From an uncultured Prevotellaceae bacterium (GTDB taxonomy: Bacteria > Bacteroidota > Bacteroidia > Bacteroidales > Muribaculaceae), in the NCBI GenBank assembly GCA_947302275.1, contig CAMYUW010000006.1:30736-94735 (forward strand): a stretch of DNA of 64,000 bases, given 5' to 3'. The notes beneath the pieces were generated by a model. That model saw nothing but the letters and a program-made list of their open reading frames with translations, had not been told where the DNA came from and did not search any database. Position numbers and translations under genes: made by a program. Below, piece by piece: positions 33,326 to 41,613 of this stretch (its first letter is position 1; each line of letters opens with the position of its first letter).

Positions 33326-34177
33326 ATGAAAACGAAGTTTTTTACTCTATTTATAGTGCTGTCTTTCACTGCATTGCTTTTCTCTTGTGGCAAGTCTGGA
33401 AAAGGGTCAGGAGGTGACGGTAGCCCAGCTGTCATGGTTAAATCTCAGCACTTGAGTGACAAGTCTGGTTTCACAATGAGCAACGGCGAGCGCTGCACAA
33501 TTGTTGCCGAGGCAACTATTGATTTTCCTGTCAGTACAAGAAACGGTCTTCCTGTTGATAGCCTTCGCCGCTTGTTCGCCGCCTATGTGTTGGATTCTGG
33601 CGACACACTCACCCTGGATGAGGCCATGCACCAAGTGGTTGCCAATAGCATGCACCAGTATGACTTCATGACCGAGCCTATCAGTTCCGATGAATCAGTA
33701 GAGGCTTCCGAGAGTGATGACCTGAACACCCTCAAATATGCAACGAGTACACGGGTTACTCCCATTTACAACAAGAACGGAGTCGTTACGTTTGAGCGTG
33801 TCGAGATCGTGAAAAAGAACGACAAGGTGACATCTGTAACCCACCGATACTATAGTTTTGATGTTGAGAGCCAAACATTCATCGATCTAAACCGCCTATT
33901 TCGTGATGATGCCATTGCCGACGTGTGCCAGTTGCTGAAGCAGCAGTTACTCAAGCAGAACAATGCCACTGGCAATGAGCAATTGAATGACCTGGGATAC
34001 TTTAACGTGGAAAATATTACCGTTACCCGCAATTTCTATTTCGACGATAATGGTGTTACCTGGAGCTATCTGCCCAACGAATTGGCAGTCGAAGCCATCG
34101 GTGAACCCAAAATCTTTATTCCCTACAGCGACTTGGCCGATTACCTGTGTGATGACAGCATCATAGAAAGACTATAA
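33326..34177 (+). CDS. DUF3298 (RsiV-like) lipoprotein
   Basis: 283 residues from the ATG at 33326. A longer frame to 33134 overlaps the divergent gene and is rejected. Lipobox LFSC (Cys20 from this start). The C-terminal half, with FIDLNRLFRDD and FDDNGVTWSYLPNELA...GEPKIFIPYSDL, matches DUF3298, the extracellular domain of RsiV anti-sigma factors, here without a transmembrane or sigma-binding part. A near-consensus promoter (TTG 33262-33264, 19 nt, TACCTTAG 33284-33291) precedes it. First of a unit with rsmG (56-nt gap) and a metallohydrolase. Function unknown; lysozyme or peptidoglycan sensing is a family-based guess. Confidence 0.82.
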   Translation: MKTKFFTLFIVLSFTALLFSCGKSGKGSGGDGSPAVMVKSQHLSDKSGFTMSNGERCTIVAEATIDFPVSTRNGLPVDSLRRLFAAYVLDSGDTLTLDEAMHQVVANSMHQYDFMTEPISSDESVEASESDDLNTLKYATSTRVTPIYNKNGVVTFERVEIVKKNDKVTSVTHRYYSFDVESQTFIDLNRLFRDDAIADVCQLLKQQLLKQNNATGNEQLNDLGYFNVENITVTRNFYFDDNGVTWSYLPNELAVEAIGEPKIFIPYSDLADYLCDDSIIERL

Positions 34178-34233
34178 ACAAGCTTTAGGTGTTAGGTTTT
34201 TAGGCTTTAGGTTATCGAGAAATCAAAGACTAC

Positions 34234-34854
34234 ATGGATTACATATTGAAATATTTCCCGGAGTTGACTGAAAAGCAGTGCCAGCAGATGGCCCAGCTTG
34301 AGGCATTATATCCAGAATGGAACGCCAAAATAAACGTTATTTCCCGTAAGGATATTGATAATCTGGAGGTGAACCATCTGCTGCATTCTCTCGGTATAGT
34401 CAAGTTTGTCAAGTTCACGCCCGGCACAAGGGTAATGGACCTGGGGACGGGTGGGGGACTGCCCGGCATTCCGCTGGCCATCTATTACCCTGATGTGACA
34501 TTCCACCTTGTTGACCGCATTGGCAAGAAACTCAAGGTAGCACAGGATATAGCTGAACACATCGGCCTGAAGAATGTCACATTCCAGCATGGCGACGTCA
34601 AGGAAGTGAAAGGAAAATTTGATTTTGTGGTGAGCCGTGCAGTGATGGATCTAGGTGAGCTTGTGCCGTTAGTAAAACGTTTCATAGACGGTGAAGACCG
34701 TAATTCTGTCCCTAACGGGCTGATTTGCCTCAAGGGCGGTGATCTGACGGGAGAAGTACAGAAATACAAGAACCAGGTTCTCATCGATGAACTCTCCAGC
34801 TACTTTAAGGAAGATTTCTTCAAAACCAAGATAATCCTCTACCTCCCCCTATAA
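34234..34854 (+). CDS. rsmG: 16S rRNA (guanine-527-N7) methyltransferase
   Basis: A 206-residue SAM-dependent enzyme that methylates G527 in the 530 loop of 16S rRNA. The SAM-binding motif is VMDLGTGGGLPGIPLA (about 67-82), followed by FHLVDRIGKKLKV and the catalytic-region FVVSRAVMDL. The N-terminal YPEWNAKINVISRKD matches GidB/RsmG. It sits between the DUF3298 lipoprotein and a metallo-beta-lactamase-fold gene (28-nt gap), both on the same strand. A short run of TTTAGG/GTTAGG units lies just before its start. Confidence 0.95.
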   Translation: MDYILKYFPELTEKQCQQMAQLEALYPEWNAKINVISRKDIDNLEVNHLLHSLGIVKFVKFTPGTRVMDLGTGGGLPGIPLAIYYPDVTFHLVDRIGKKLKVAQDIAEHIGLKNVTFQHGDVKEVKGKFDFVVSRAVMDLGELVPLVKRFIDGEDRNSVPNGLICLKGGDLTGEVQKYKNQVLIDELSSYFKEDFFKTKIILYLPL

Positions 34855-34882
34855 ACTCAATACTATAAAACCAGAACGCAAT

Positions 34883-35521
34883 ATGAATGCTAATATAATG
34901 ACGGTCAACCCGTTTGGCGAGAATATGTATATCCTGTGGGATGAGGCTTCACACGAGGCCGCGGTTGTTGATCCCGGCATGATGCGTGAAAGCGAACGCG
35001 ACATGGTCACCAAATTCATTGAGGACAACAATCTGAATGTGAAGCATGTCTTGCTCACCCATCTTCATGTGGACCACATCACTAGTGCCCGCTGGCTGGC
35101 CGACAAGACCGGAGCCGACGTGTGCGGCAGTTCCCTAGATGCGCCATTAGGCAAGGAACTACCCGAGCAAGTCGCACATTTCCGCATCAATGTTGAAGTA
35201 GAACCCTTGACGGTTGATCGAAACTTAGTAGATGGTGATACTTTGCAAGTGGGCGACGAGATGATTCAGGTGCTGCACGTTCCCGGTCACAGTCCAGGCG
35301 GGCTGGCTTTTTATCTGCCTGACAGTGCATTGCTCATCAGCGGCGACACTATCTTCAATGGCAGTGTGGGCCGTGCCGACTTGTGGGGTGGCGACATGTT
35401 ACAACAGCTCAACAGCATCCGTGAGAAGATTTTTACGCTTCCTGACGAGACCGTCATCGCTCCGGGACACGGCCCGACGACCACTGTAGCCGACGAGAAA
35501 CGCTTCAACCCCTTCCTCTGA
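34883..35521 (+). CDS. Metallo-beta-lactamase-fold hydrolase (glyoxalase II-like)
   Basis: A 212-residue cytoplasmic protein with the metal motif THLHVDH (His60, His62, Asp64, His65), a later HVPGHSPGG (ligand His in PGH), SGDTIFNGSVGRAD (bridging Asp) and APGHGPTTT at the end. This is the hydroxyacylglutathione-hydrolase-like branch, usually acting on thioesters. The substrate is unknown, and glutathione is not expected in most Bacteroidales. Last gene of the lipoprotein-rsmG unit; a strong terminator follows. Confidence 0.9.
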   Translation: MNANIMTVNPFGENMYILWDEASHEAAVVDPGMMRESERDMVTKFIEDNNLNVKHVLLTHLHVDHITSARWLADKTGADVCGSSLDAPLGKELPEQVAHFRINVEVEPLTVDRNLVDGDTLQVGDEMIQVLHVPGHSPGGLAFYLPDSALLISGDTIFNGSVGRADLWGGDMLQQLNSIREKIFTLPDETVIAPGHGPTTTVADEKRFNPFL

Positions 35522-35541
35522 CGGAAGGAACTGAAAGATGC

Positions 35542-35581
35542 AAAAAACGGAGAATCCCAGGATGATGGATTCTCCGTTTTT
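35542..35581. terminator. Bidirectional terminator
   Basis: AAAAACGGAGAATCC and GGATTCTCCGTTTTT arms are perfectly complementary around a 9-nt loop, with T runs on both strands. It serves the metallohydrolase unit (+) and the sigma-factor operon (-). Confidence 0.85.
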
Positions 35582-35605
35582 CCGTAATCTCTATTATCTC
35601 TTCTA

Positions 35606-36463
35606 TTACAAACCAATGACAACGCCCAGCATCCAAGTGTTCTTGATTTCGGGACCGTAGCCCTTCTTGAACATGTTACAGGGGCTATAGCGGCAGTAAA
35701 TGCCAATGCGACTATAGGACAAAGCGCCATAGACATCAAAGGTCAGCTTGTTCTGCTGGATACCACGATAAGATACGTCATGGTGTGTCTTGTTAACCTT
35801 ATAATGGGTGTTGCACTTGGCATAAACGTTCCAATTCATGGTTCCGCCCAGTGTGATGTGGAAATCTTTCCCTAAGAACTGCTGGAATTGGAGCGGGAAT
35901 TGGATGGCCCTGACCGAAAGAACCGATGAACGGTCAACGGTGCCCTCGGGATAAGTCTCGATGCCCACAATATTGGTGGCTTCATCCATGGCAAAGCAGT
36001 TGGGGCGCTTGAGTGAAAAACGCTTGTTATCATAGCCCACACCAATCGAGAATTGCTGTCCATGCAGGGTGTTATAATTGAGGCTGGCGAAGTTGAGGAT
36101 ACCCCAGTTGAAGCTGTTGTTGACCAGATCAAATGAAGTGCCAAGTCCTGCTCCGAAGTATAATCCCGAACAAACGATACTCCAGTGGTACTCCTTGTTA
36201 CTGCTCTTCTTGAACGGCAGATTCAGTTCCCAGTCGGCAGACTGCGAAGTGTGGACTGTGTCGTTTCCCGAGTGTTGCATCTTATAGGTGTAACTATAAT
36301 CATCATTTTCCTTTGATCCAATCACCTTAACCAGTGAGCCTGTTGGCGTTTCGGTGATGATGACCTGGTTGGGCTGTTCGATGACGGTCACAGTATCGGG
36401 GGCAGCGGCCTGTGCTTGCGCCATAGCAAGCATTGTAGCAAATAAAAGTACAATCTTTTTCAT
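35606..36463 (-). CDS. Exported beta-barrel-like protein, paralogue of the gene at 38.0 kb
   Basis: A 285-residue protein with a signal peptide (about 1-20), a polar linker and a region of alternating strands (about 90-285). It shares with the protein at 38041-38802 the blocks NLNYNTLHGQ-like YNSLHGQ, SLKRPN and GPEIKNTWMLGVVIGL, so they are paralogues. An outer-membrane barrel is inferred from the strand pattern. It is the last gene of an ECF sigma-factor operon (24-nt gap to the preceding gene), suggesting it is part of an envelope response. No known family name is recalled. Confidence 0.75.
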   Translation of the reverse strand: MKKIVLLFATMLAMAQAQAAAPDTVTVIEQPNQVIITETPTGSLVKVIGSKENDDYSYTYKMQHSGNDTVHTSQSADWELNLPFKKSSNKEYHWSIVCSGLYFGAGLGTSFDLVNNSFNWGILNFASLNYNTLHGQQFSIGVGYDNKRFSLKRPNCFAMDEATNIVGIETYPEGTVDRSSVLSVRAIQFPLQFQQFLGKDFHITLGGTMNWNVYAKCNTHYKVNKTHHDVSYRGIQQNKLTFDVYGALSYSRIGIYCRYSPCNMFKKGYGPEIKNTWMLGVVIGL

Positions 36464-36486
36464 TTCTTTATGTTTTTGATTAGTGA

Positions 36487-36933
36487 TTATTTACGAATGA
36501 GTTTCTTGATTTCGTCTTGGTTGGCAAACCCTTCCATATAGATGAGCGTGACAACATTCTTGGGCGATTTGCGTGCCAAGTTCTGGTTGAGGAAGAAAAT
36601 ATAGCGGTTGCTGTGCTTTTGTTTAGGCATCGTGTAGAAACCGTAATAGAGTTGTCCATTGCGATATTCCACTTCTTTGTCTACAGCCTTCGCGCCGTCT
36701 TTTACAACCAATCCCTCGACAAGTTCTGCCTGGTTCTTGTCTGTCACGCTCAGACTGTGATAGACTGTCAATCCGATTTCGCGAGCCTGAACTCCGGTCA
36801 CGATAATCTCGGTGGCACCGGATGCTTTCTTGTATCGCCCGTCAAACAGGCGGTTGATGTTCAAGCCGGTCTGTGCCATGGCTGCTATTGTGGTCAGCAG
36901 GCAGGTCAGGATGATGATAGTGATTCGTTTCAT
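36487..36933 (-). CDS. Small exported protein in the sigma operon (DUF6108-like)
   Basis: About 148 residues from the ATG at 36933; the longer reading to 36975 would overlap the preceding gene and lacks a hydrophobic start. The signal peptide is MKRITIIILTCLLTTIAAMAQ. The mature part, LNINRLFDGRYKK at the start and FFLNQNLARKSPKNVVTLIYMEG near the end, is reminiscent of the DUF6108 family found beside ECF sigma factors in Bacteroides, an uncertain assignment. Function unknown. Confidence 0.7.
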   Translation of the reverse strand: MKRITIIILTCLLTTIAAMAQTGLNINRLFDGRYKKASGATEIIVTGVQAREIGLTVYHSLSVTDKNQAELVEGLVVKDGAKAVDKEVEYRNGQLYYGFYTMPKQKHSNRYIFFLNQNLARKSPKNVVTLIYMEGFANQDEIKKLIRK

Positions 36934-36946
36934 ATCAGTTGTTGTT

Positions 36947-37408
36947 TTATTCGTTGTCAAGTTCAAGGGCTTCACCCAGGCTGGAAAGTTGATCAGTCAT
37001 TGCATTGGCGGCATTGTCCATTTTGCTCAAGTCATTGGCAACAAGAGCCATGACCTTATCATTGTCCTGCACAATCTGCCCGTTAACATAGGCAATACAC
37101 ACGTCACTCGGTTGTTGCTGATGCCACAGCGCAAAAGCACCTACAGCAAGAATGATGGCTATAGACGCCGCGATACCAATGATGCGCTGACGCATGCCGC
37201 GTGTGGCTTGTCGCTGTTGCTGCTCGCTATGAGCGGCAAAGTAACCCATGACAACACGAGCGTCGTCAATGACCTCACTTTTCCATGGGCACAGGGCGAG
37301 TACTTGACGCATCATGTCTTCTTCCTCGATAGTCGTCATGCCGTCGAAGTATCGCTCGATGAGCTGTTCAAGCTCTTGCTGATTAGTAATGTGCAGTAAA
37401 TCCTTCAT
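36947..37408 (-). CDS. Membrane protein, probable anti-sigma partner
   Basis: A 153-residue protein with one transmembrane helix (about residues 72-90, IIGIAASIAIILAVGAFAL), a cytoplasmic N-terminal part with an acidic, helical segment (ITNQQELEQLIERYFDGMTT) and a short extracytoplasmic tail. This topology and the position 3 nt after an ECF sigma gene suggest an anti-sigma factor. It lacks a zinc-binding ZAS motif, so the assignment rests on context. Confidence 0.65.
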   Translation of the reverse strand: MKDLLHITNQQELEQLIERYFDGMTTIEEEDMMRQVLALCPWKSEVIDDARVVMGYFAAHSEQQQRQATRGMRQRIIGIAASIAIILAVGAFALWHQQQPSDVCIAYVNGQIVQDNDKVMALVANDLSKMDNAANAMTDQLSSLGEALELDNE

Positions 37409-37411
37409 GAT

Positions 37412-37912
37412 TTAACTCTCCTTTCTGTTACGGTAAATTTCACGCACCCGTTTGCGGGCTCTGCTCAGTTCAACCCTGACCGTGGCGGGTTGCATCCCCA
37501 ATCGGGCTGCAATGTCGTCAAACTCCATCCCTTGAATCTCCCTCATGTCGATGATGGCACGCTGGTTGGCTGACAATTCCTTGTCAATGATGGCACGCAC
37601 CTGCTGGTAGACTATTGTGCGGTCCTCATCGGTGATGGCGGTGATGTCGTCGGCGATTTGCTCAACGGGGACATCATTGCGACGTCTGTTGCGGCGGACT
37701 AAGTCAATGCTCGTATTGCGCACGGCGGTCATTCCCGCTCCGCTGGCATGGCTGCTGGTGCCATACCGTTCCTGTTGCTGCCACAATTTTACAAATGCGT
37801 CCTGTACCGCATCGGCTGCATCGTCACGGTTCCCCGTGATGCGTCCAGCCAGCGAGAGCATCTGCTCCCGTAGTGTGGTGAATGCAATAGTGATGCGGTC
37901 AGGTTGTTTCAT
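37412..37912 (-). CDS. ECF-type RNA polymerase sigma factor
   Basis: A 166-residue sigma-70-family protein. Region 2 spans about residues 15-75, with RDDAADAVQDAFVKLWQQQ as the core-binding helix; region 4 spans about 108-160 with MEFDDIAARLGMQPATVRVELSRARKRV as the recognition helix-turn-helix area. It heads a four-gene minus operon with the membrane protein, a small exported protein and a beta-barrel-like protein. Upstream, TGTTACA (37963-37957), 15 nt, CGTTTA (37941-37936) on the minus strand resembles ECF-type promoters, so autoregulation is possible. Confidence 0.88.
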   Translation of the reverse strand: MKQPDRITIAFTTLREQMLSLAGRITGNRDDAADAVQDAFVKLWQQQERYGTSSHASGAGMTAVRNTSIDLVRRNRRRNDVPVEQIADDITAITDEDRTIVYQQVRAIIDKELSANQRAIIDMREIQGMEFDDIAARLGMQPATVRVELSRARKRVREIYRNRKES

Positions 37913-37971
37913 TATCGAACTGCGTTTCTATTCAATAAACGTATAACGACATCATTTGTAACAGGAAATGA

Positions 37972-38016
37972 CAAAAAAATAACGAAGCCCCCATTTTCCA
38001 TGGCGCTTCGTTATTT
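37972..38016 (-). terminator. Terminator after the 38.0-kb gene
   Basis: AAATAACGAAGC and GCTTCGTTATTT arms (12 pairs) with a T7 run on the minus strand. It separates the beta-barrel-like gene from the sigma operon. Confidence 0.8.
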
Positions 38017-38040
38017 CTGTAAACTTTTTATCTCTGTCTA

Positions 38041-38802
38041 TTACAGGCCAACGACAATACCCAGTGTCCAGATGTTCTTGATCTCGGGACCAAAGCCGTC
38101 CTTGAAGAACTTGCCAGGAGTGTAACGGCAGTAGATGCCGAACTCGTTCCAGCTGAGGGCGCCCATCACGTCGATGTTCACCTTGTTCTGCTTGAGGCCC
38201 TTGAAGTGGGTGTCATAATCAATCTTGTTGAGCTCATAATGGTTGTCCACGCGAGCAAAGGTGTTCCAGTTGAGGATTCCAGCAACGGTGATGTCAAGTT
38301 TCTTGTAAATCTTTTGAGTGAACATCAAGGGGAACTGAATAGTCCAGAAGTTAAGGTTCGATGAACGTTTCTTGATATCATCGCTCGAAGGGTAGGTGCT
38401 TTCAATGACAACGTTATTATTATCACGCACGAGCATGTTGGGGCGCTTCATGCTGTAAGAGCGGTGGTGAATACCTACACCCAGCGACAGGTTCTGTCCA
38501 TGCAGGCTGTTGTAATTAACGGCTGCAAAGTTAAGCAAACCGACCTCAAAGCTATTGTTGATAACACCATAGTTGTGCTTAACGCCCAGTCCCAGATAGA
38601 AACCGTTGGTCGTCACCGACCAGTACTTGGTCTTTTTGCTTTCATCCATAAAGGGATGTTGGTATGCTGATTCGCTATTTTCATCATCGTTAGCGGCAAC
38701 GGTAACGGGGGCATCACTAGTTGTGACAGCATCGTCGGGGGTTGCTGCGTTCATTTGTACCATGGCAAGCATGGCAACAAGAATTAAATAAAACTTTTTC
38801 AT
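38041..38802 (-). CDS. Exported beta-barrel-like protein, paralogue of the gene at 35.6 kb
   Basis: A 253-residue protein with a signal peptide (about 1-20) and a short acidic linker (ANDDENSES), then an all-beta region ending GPEIKNIWTLGIVVGL. Shared blocks with the 35606-36463 product (YNSLHGQNLSLGVGI, YSMKRPN, IYCRYTPGKFFKDGFGPEIKN) show recent paralogy. Unlike that copy, it has its own consensus housekeeping promoter (38841-38872), so the two copies flanking the sigma-factor operon are probably controlled differently. Function unknown. Confidence 0.78.
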   Translation of the reverse strand: MKKFYLILVAMLAMVQMNAATPDDAVTTSDAPVTVAANDDENSESAYQHPFMDESKKTKYWSVTTNGFYLGLGVKHNYGVINNSFEVGLLNFAAVNYNSLHGQNLSLGVGIHHRSYSMKRPNMLVRDNNNVVIESTYPSSDDIKKRSSNLNFWTIQFPLMFTQKIYKKLDITVAGILNWNTFARVDNHYELNKIDYDTHFKGLKQNKVNIDVMGALSWNEFGIYCRYTPGKFFKDGFGPEIKNIWTLGIVVGL

Positions 38803-38840
38803 TTTTTAATATAAATAATTTGAGTTTAGAATTTTGGCTG

Positions 38841-38872
38841 CAAAAGTACTCTGAATTATTAAAATATGCAAA
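38841..38872 (-). promoter_or_regulatory. Consensus promoter of the 38.0-kb gene
   Basis: Minus strand TTTG (38872-38869), 20 nt, TACTTTTG (38848-38841); an exact match to the Bacteroidota consensus. Confidence 0.7.
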
Positions 38873-38882
38873 TTTTTAACGA

Positions 38883-40019
38883 TTAAGATTCTGTGTCTAT
38901 GACCTTGGCAAATCGCACTTGGCTCTTATATACAGGGAAATACAATGACAAGATGATGCCGTTCTCGATGGTCGCATAGGTGTCTTCACTGATGGGCTCC
39001 ATCGTGGCGTCAATCCACATGAGGTCATAATTGCCGCTGAAGATGGTCTTCCTGATGTGCCCCTTGAGCATACAGGGCTTCCATAGCGACTTTTTGACCT
39101 GCGCGCCATCGATATAGATGAGGTCGTAACCATCACCTGAACGCACCACAGCCAGAGTGTATCTTCCTCCCATGCGCAACCACTGGTCCTGCATGTCACG
39201 GTCGAGGTATTTCCAATATCCTTCCACCGGGTCGTCGCTTTGGGCAAAATACTCGTCAAGGGCTTGGATTGTCCAGGCTGTGGAGGTATCAACCTGATCT
39301 CCGTTTTCGATGGTGAGCACCGCCCGCTCGATAGAAACACTGGCACCCGGTCCCACCAGATAACCCACCTGCACGGGGCCTGTAGGGCGCTGGATGTCGG
39401 CCTCAAGCACAGTAATCAGTTCGTCCTTGCCGATAGCGACCTTGACGCTACGTTCATCAACATCCACGCTGATGGTGTTCAAGTCATCTTCAAGAGATAC
39501 GCCCTTGTCGATGGTGGTTTGTGCCAGTTCAGTCACATCACCAGCCGTTTTCTTGATAATCGATACTTGCATAGTGCGGTGATCGGTAATGTCGTCAAAC
39601 GGTGCGCTATTGTCACAGCTGAGCACAACCGCACAATATTCGCCCATCTCGTCAAAGTTGAACATCAAGCCCCATTGTGTGGAATTGATCTTGGTCTTGC
39701 CGCCTGTCATGGGATTCTTTACCGAGACGGTTTTGCCCTGCTTATTGTTAAGATTGGCCAGCCGCAACTGGTAGCGGTAAGCGGGACTGTAAATCAGCAT
39801 GGTGTCAATACCCAGCGCTGTTGCAATGGTCGCATTTTCCTCGACGAGGCGATCCTCAACGATGTCCTTATACCGTCCCTGCATTCTCATGCCCGGATGG
39901 GGGTAGAGGCCACCAAAAGTGTTTCTGACCGAGTTATAGTAGGATTTGGATTGACCGTCAATCGACGTCATTACCATCAATAGCACTATAATGATATATA
40001 AAAATGTATTCTTCTTCAT
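38883..40019 (-). CDS. Exported protein of unknown function
   Basis: 378 residues from the ATG at 40019; the in-frame TTG at 40037 is unlikely. Signal peptide MKKNTFLYIIIVLLMVMTSI. The middle (about 60-240) looks like a concanavalin-like beta-sandwich (QWGLMFNFDEMGEYCAVVLSC, GPVQVGYLVGPGASVSIERA). The C-terminal part contains WKYLDRDMQDQWLRMGGRYTL and FSGNYDLMWIDATMEPISED. I do not recognise a family. It follows rlmH by 20 nt and is probably co-transcribed, which gives no functional clue. Confidence 0.7.
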   Translation of the reverse strand: MKKNTFLYIIIVLLMVMTSIDGQSKSYYNSVRNTFGGLYPHPGMRMQGRYKDIVEDRLVEENATIATALGIDTMLIYSPAYRYQLRLANLNNKQGKTVSVKNPMTGGKTKINSTQWGLMFNFDEMGEYCAVVLSCDNSAPFDDITDHRTMQVSIIKKTAGDVTELAQTTIDKGVSLEDDLNTISVDVDERSVKVAIGKDELITVLEADIQRPTGPVQVGYLVGPGASVSIERAVLTIENGDQVDTSTAWTIQALDEYFAQSDDPVEGYWKYLDRDMQDQWLRMGGRYTLAVVRSGDGYDLIYIDGAQVKKSLWKPCMLKGHIRKTIFSGNYDLMWIDATMEPISEDTYATIENGIILSLYFPVYKSQVRFAKVIDTES

Positions 40020-40039
40020 CGCTTCAAGATTAAACAATG

Positions 40040-40513
40040 CTACTCATGATGATAGGGCTCGTGGCGCAGAATGGTGAATGCACGATAGAGCTGTTCCACA
40101 AAGATAAGGCGTACCAGCTCATGCGGAAATGTCATCTTGCTCAGCGAGATTTTCTCGTTGGCGCGGTCATAGACATCCTGGGAGAAACCGTAGGGGCCAC
40201 CGATTACAAACACCAGGCGCTTGCTCCCGCTTGCCATGCGCCGTTGAAGCCACTGACTGTAATCTATAGAGGTTCGCTCTGTGCCATGCTCGTCTAGCAA
40301 GACGACATGATCGCCGGTATCGAGGGTTGCAAGCAAGGCCCGCACCTCGGCGACCTTTTGTTGTGCTTCACTCATGTTGCGGGTATTGCGCACATCCCCG
40401 ACATACTGGATGTCGAAGGTCACATAATGCTTCAACCGCTTGAGATATTCCTCGATGCCTTGACGGACGAAACCGACTTCGGTCTTTCCTATGACGGCGA
40501 GTGTAATCTTCAT
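40040..40513 (-). CDS. rlmH: 23S rRNA pseudouridine-1915 N3-methyltransferase
   Basis: A 157-residue SPOUT-class SAM-dependent methyltransferase that modifies helix 69 of 23S rRNA. VVLLDEHGTERTS (about 69-81) and the knot motif FVIGGPYGFS (about 102-111) with LSKMTFPHELVRLIFVEQLYRA are diagnostic. Length equals the E. coli protein (155). A -7 box TAATTTTG (40548-40541 minus) precedes the start. Confidence 0.96.
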   Translation of the reverse strand: MKITLAVIGKTEVGFVRQGIEEYLKRLKHYVTFDIQYVGDVRNTRNMSEAQQKVAEVRALLATLDTGDHVVLLDEHGTERTSIDYSQWLQRRMASGSKRLVFVIGGPYGFSQDVYDRANEKISLSKMTFPHELVRLIFVEQLYRAFTILRHEPYHHE

Positions 40514-40614
40514 TTTGATTGTTTTTAATGATTATAGCGACAAAATTAGCAATTCCCCCGAAATATCCCTAATTTTCCCTCAAATTTGTTTTGGGCAAAA
40601 TAGATGGTGCCTCA

Positions 40615-40649
40615 ACAATGCAAGAAAACAATGTTTTTCTTGCCATTGT
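40615..40649. promoter_or_regulatory. Inverted repeat overlapping the nadC promoter -33 box
   Basis: ACAATGCAAGAAAACA and TGTTTTTCTTGCCATTGT are complementary except for two single-base insertions, around one central base. The right arm contains the TTG (40640-40642) of the nadC promoter, so it fits an operator, or a hairpin at the DNA level. The regulator is unknown. Confidence 0.5.
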
Positions 40650-40670
40650 GTTCGGCTTGAACTATCTTTG
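40640..40670 (+). promoter_or_regulatory. Promoter of nadC
   Basis: TTG (40640-40642), 20 nt, TATCTTTG (40663-40670). The start would lie near 40676, about 25 nt before the ATG. Confidence 0.6.
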
Positions 40671-40700
40671 TAGTCTGAAATCACCAATAATGAAAATGAT

Positions 40701-41549
40701 ATGAAAACTCGAGAAGAACTGATTAATGAATTGATCGACTTGGCATTTGCCGAGGATATCGGTGACGGAGATGCTACAACCCTGTGCTGCATTCCTGCCG
40801 ACGAGATCGGACGCCAGCGCCTGATTGTTAAAGAAGAGGGCATCTTGGCCGGTGTGGATATCGCTCGCCTTGTATTTGAGAAATTTGACCCTGAGTTGAA
40901 GATGGAAGTCATGATTGAAGATGGCGCCCATGTGAAGCCCGGTGACATCGCCTTTGTGGTGACAGGCAAGGTGCGTTCCTTACTGCAGACCGAGCGCTTG
41001 ATGCTCAACATCATGCAACGCATGAGCGGTGTGGCAACGACCACAGCCCGTTATGCCAAGTGTCTGGAGGGGCTCAAAACTCGCGTGCTCGACACCCGCA
41101 AGACAACTCCAGGCATGCGTATTCTGGAGAAAGAGGCAGTCAAGATAGGTGGCGGTTGTAATCACCGCATAGGCCTGTTCGACATGATTCTGCTCAAGGA
41201 CAATCATGTGGACTTTGCAGGCGGCATCGTGCCCGCTATCGAGAATGCACATCGTTGGTGCAAAGAAAACGGCAAGGATCTCAAGATCGAGATTGAGGTG
41301 CGTAACTTTGATGAATTGCAGCAAGTGCTTGACCATGGCGGCGTAGATCGCGTGATGCTTGATAACTTCTCGGTTGAGAATACGCGCAAGGCTGTGGAAA
41401 TCATAGACGGTAGGGTAGAGACCGAGTCCAGTGGAGGTATTACCATCGACACGCTTCGGGCCTATGGCGAGTGTGGCGTGGACTACATCTCGGTAGGAGC
41501 CTTGACACACTCCATCAAGTCTCTTGACATGAGTTTCAAGGCGTGCTAA
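40701..41549 (+). CDS. nadC: Nicotinate-nucleotide pyrophosphorylase (carboxylating)
   Basis: A 282-residue quinolinate phosphoribosyltransferase, which makes nicotinate mononucleotide in de novo NAD synthesis. Characteristic blocks: EDIGDGDATT (about 19-28), LMLNIMQRMSGVAT, the substrate-binding DTRKTTPGMR, KIGGGCNHRIGLFDMILLKDNH and ESSGGITIDTLRAYGECGVDYISVGALTHS. Length is normal. It has its own promoter with an overlapping inverted repeat and is followed by a perfect hairpin and the DAHP synthase gene. Confidence 0.96.
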   Translation: MKTREELINELIDLAFAEDIGDGDATTLCCIPADEIGRQRLIVKEEGILAGVDIARLVFEKFDPELKMEVMIEDGAHVKPGDIAFVVTGKVRSLLQTERLMLNIMQRMSGVATTTARYAKCLEGLKTRVLDTRKTTPGMRILEKEAVKIGGGCNHRIGLFDMILLKDNHVDFAGGIVPAIENAHRWCKENGKDLKIEIEVRNFDELQQVLDHGGVDRVMLDNFSVENTRKAVEIIDGRVETESSGGITIDTLRAYGECGVDYISVGALTHSIKSLDMSFKAC

Positions 41550-41561
41550 TCTTCTAGGATG

Positions 41562-41587
41562 TTTAGACGCAAACTATTGCGTCTAAA
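41562..41587 (+). promoter_or_regulatory. Perfect hairpin between nadC and the DAHP synthase gene
   Basis: TTTAGACGCAA (41562-41572) and TTGCGTCTAAA (41577-41587) form 11 perfect pairs around a 4-nt loop. It is not followed by a T run, so it is more likely to affect mRNA processing or initiation than to terminate. The last base of the stem is the A of an in-frame ATG. Confidence 0.55.
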
Positions 41588-41613
41588 TGCAATTGACACA
41601 CCGACTACAGATC

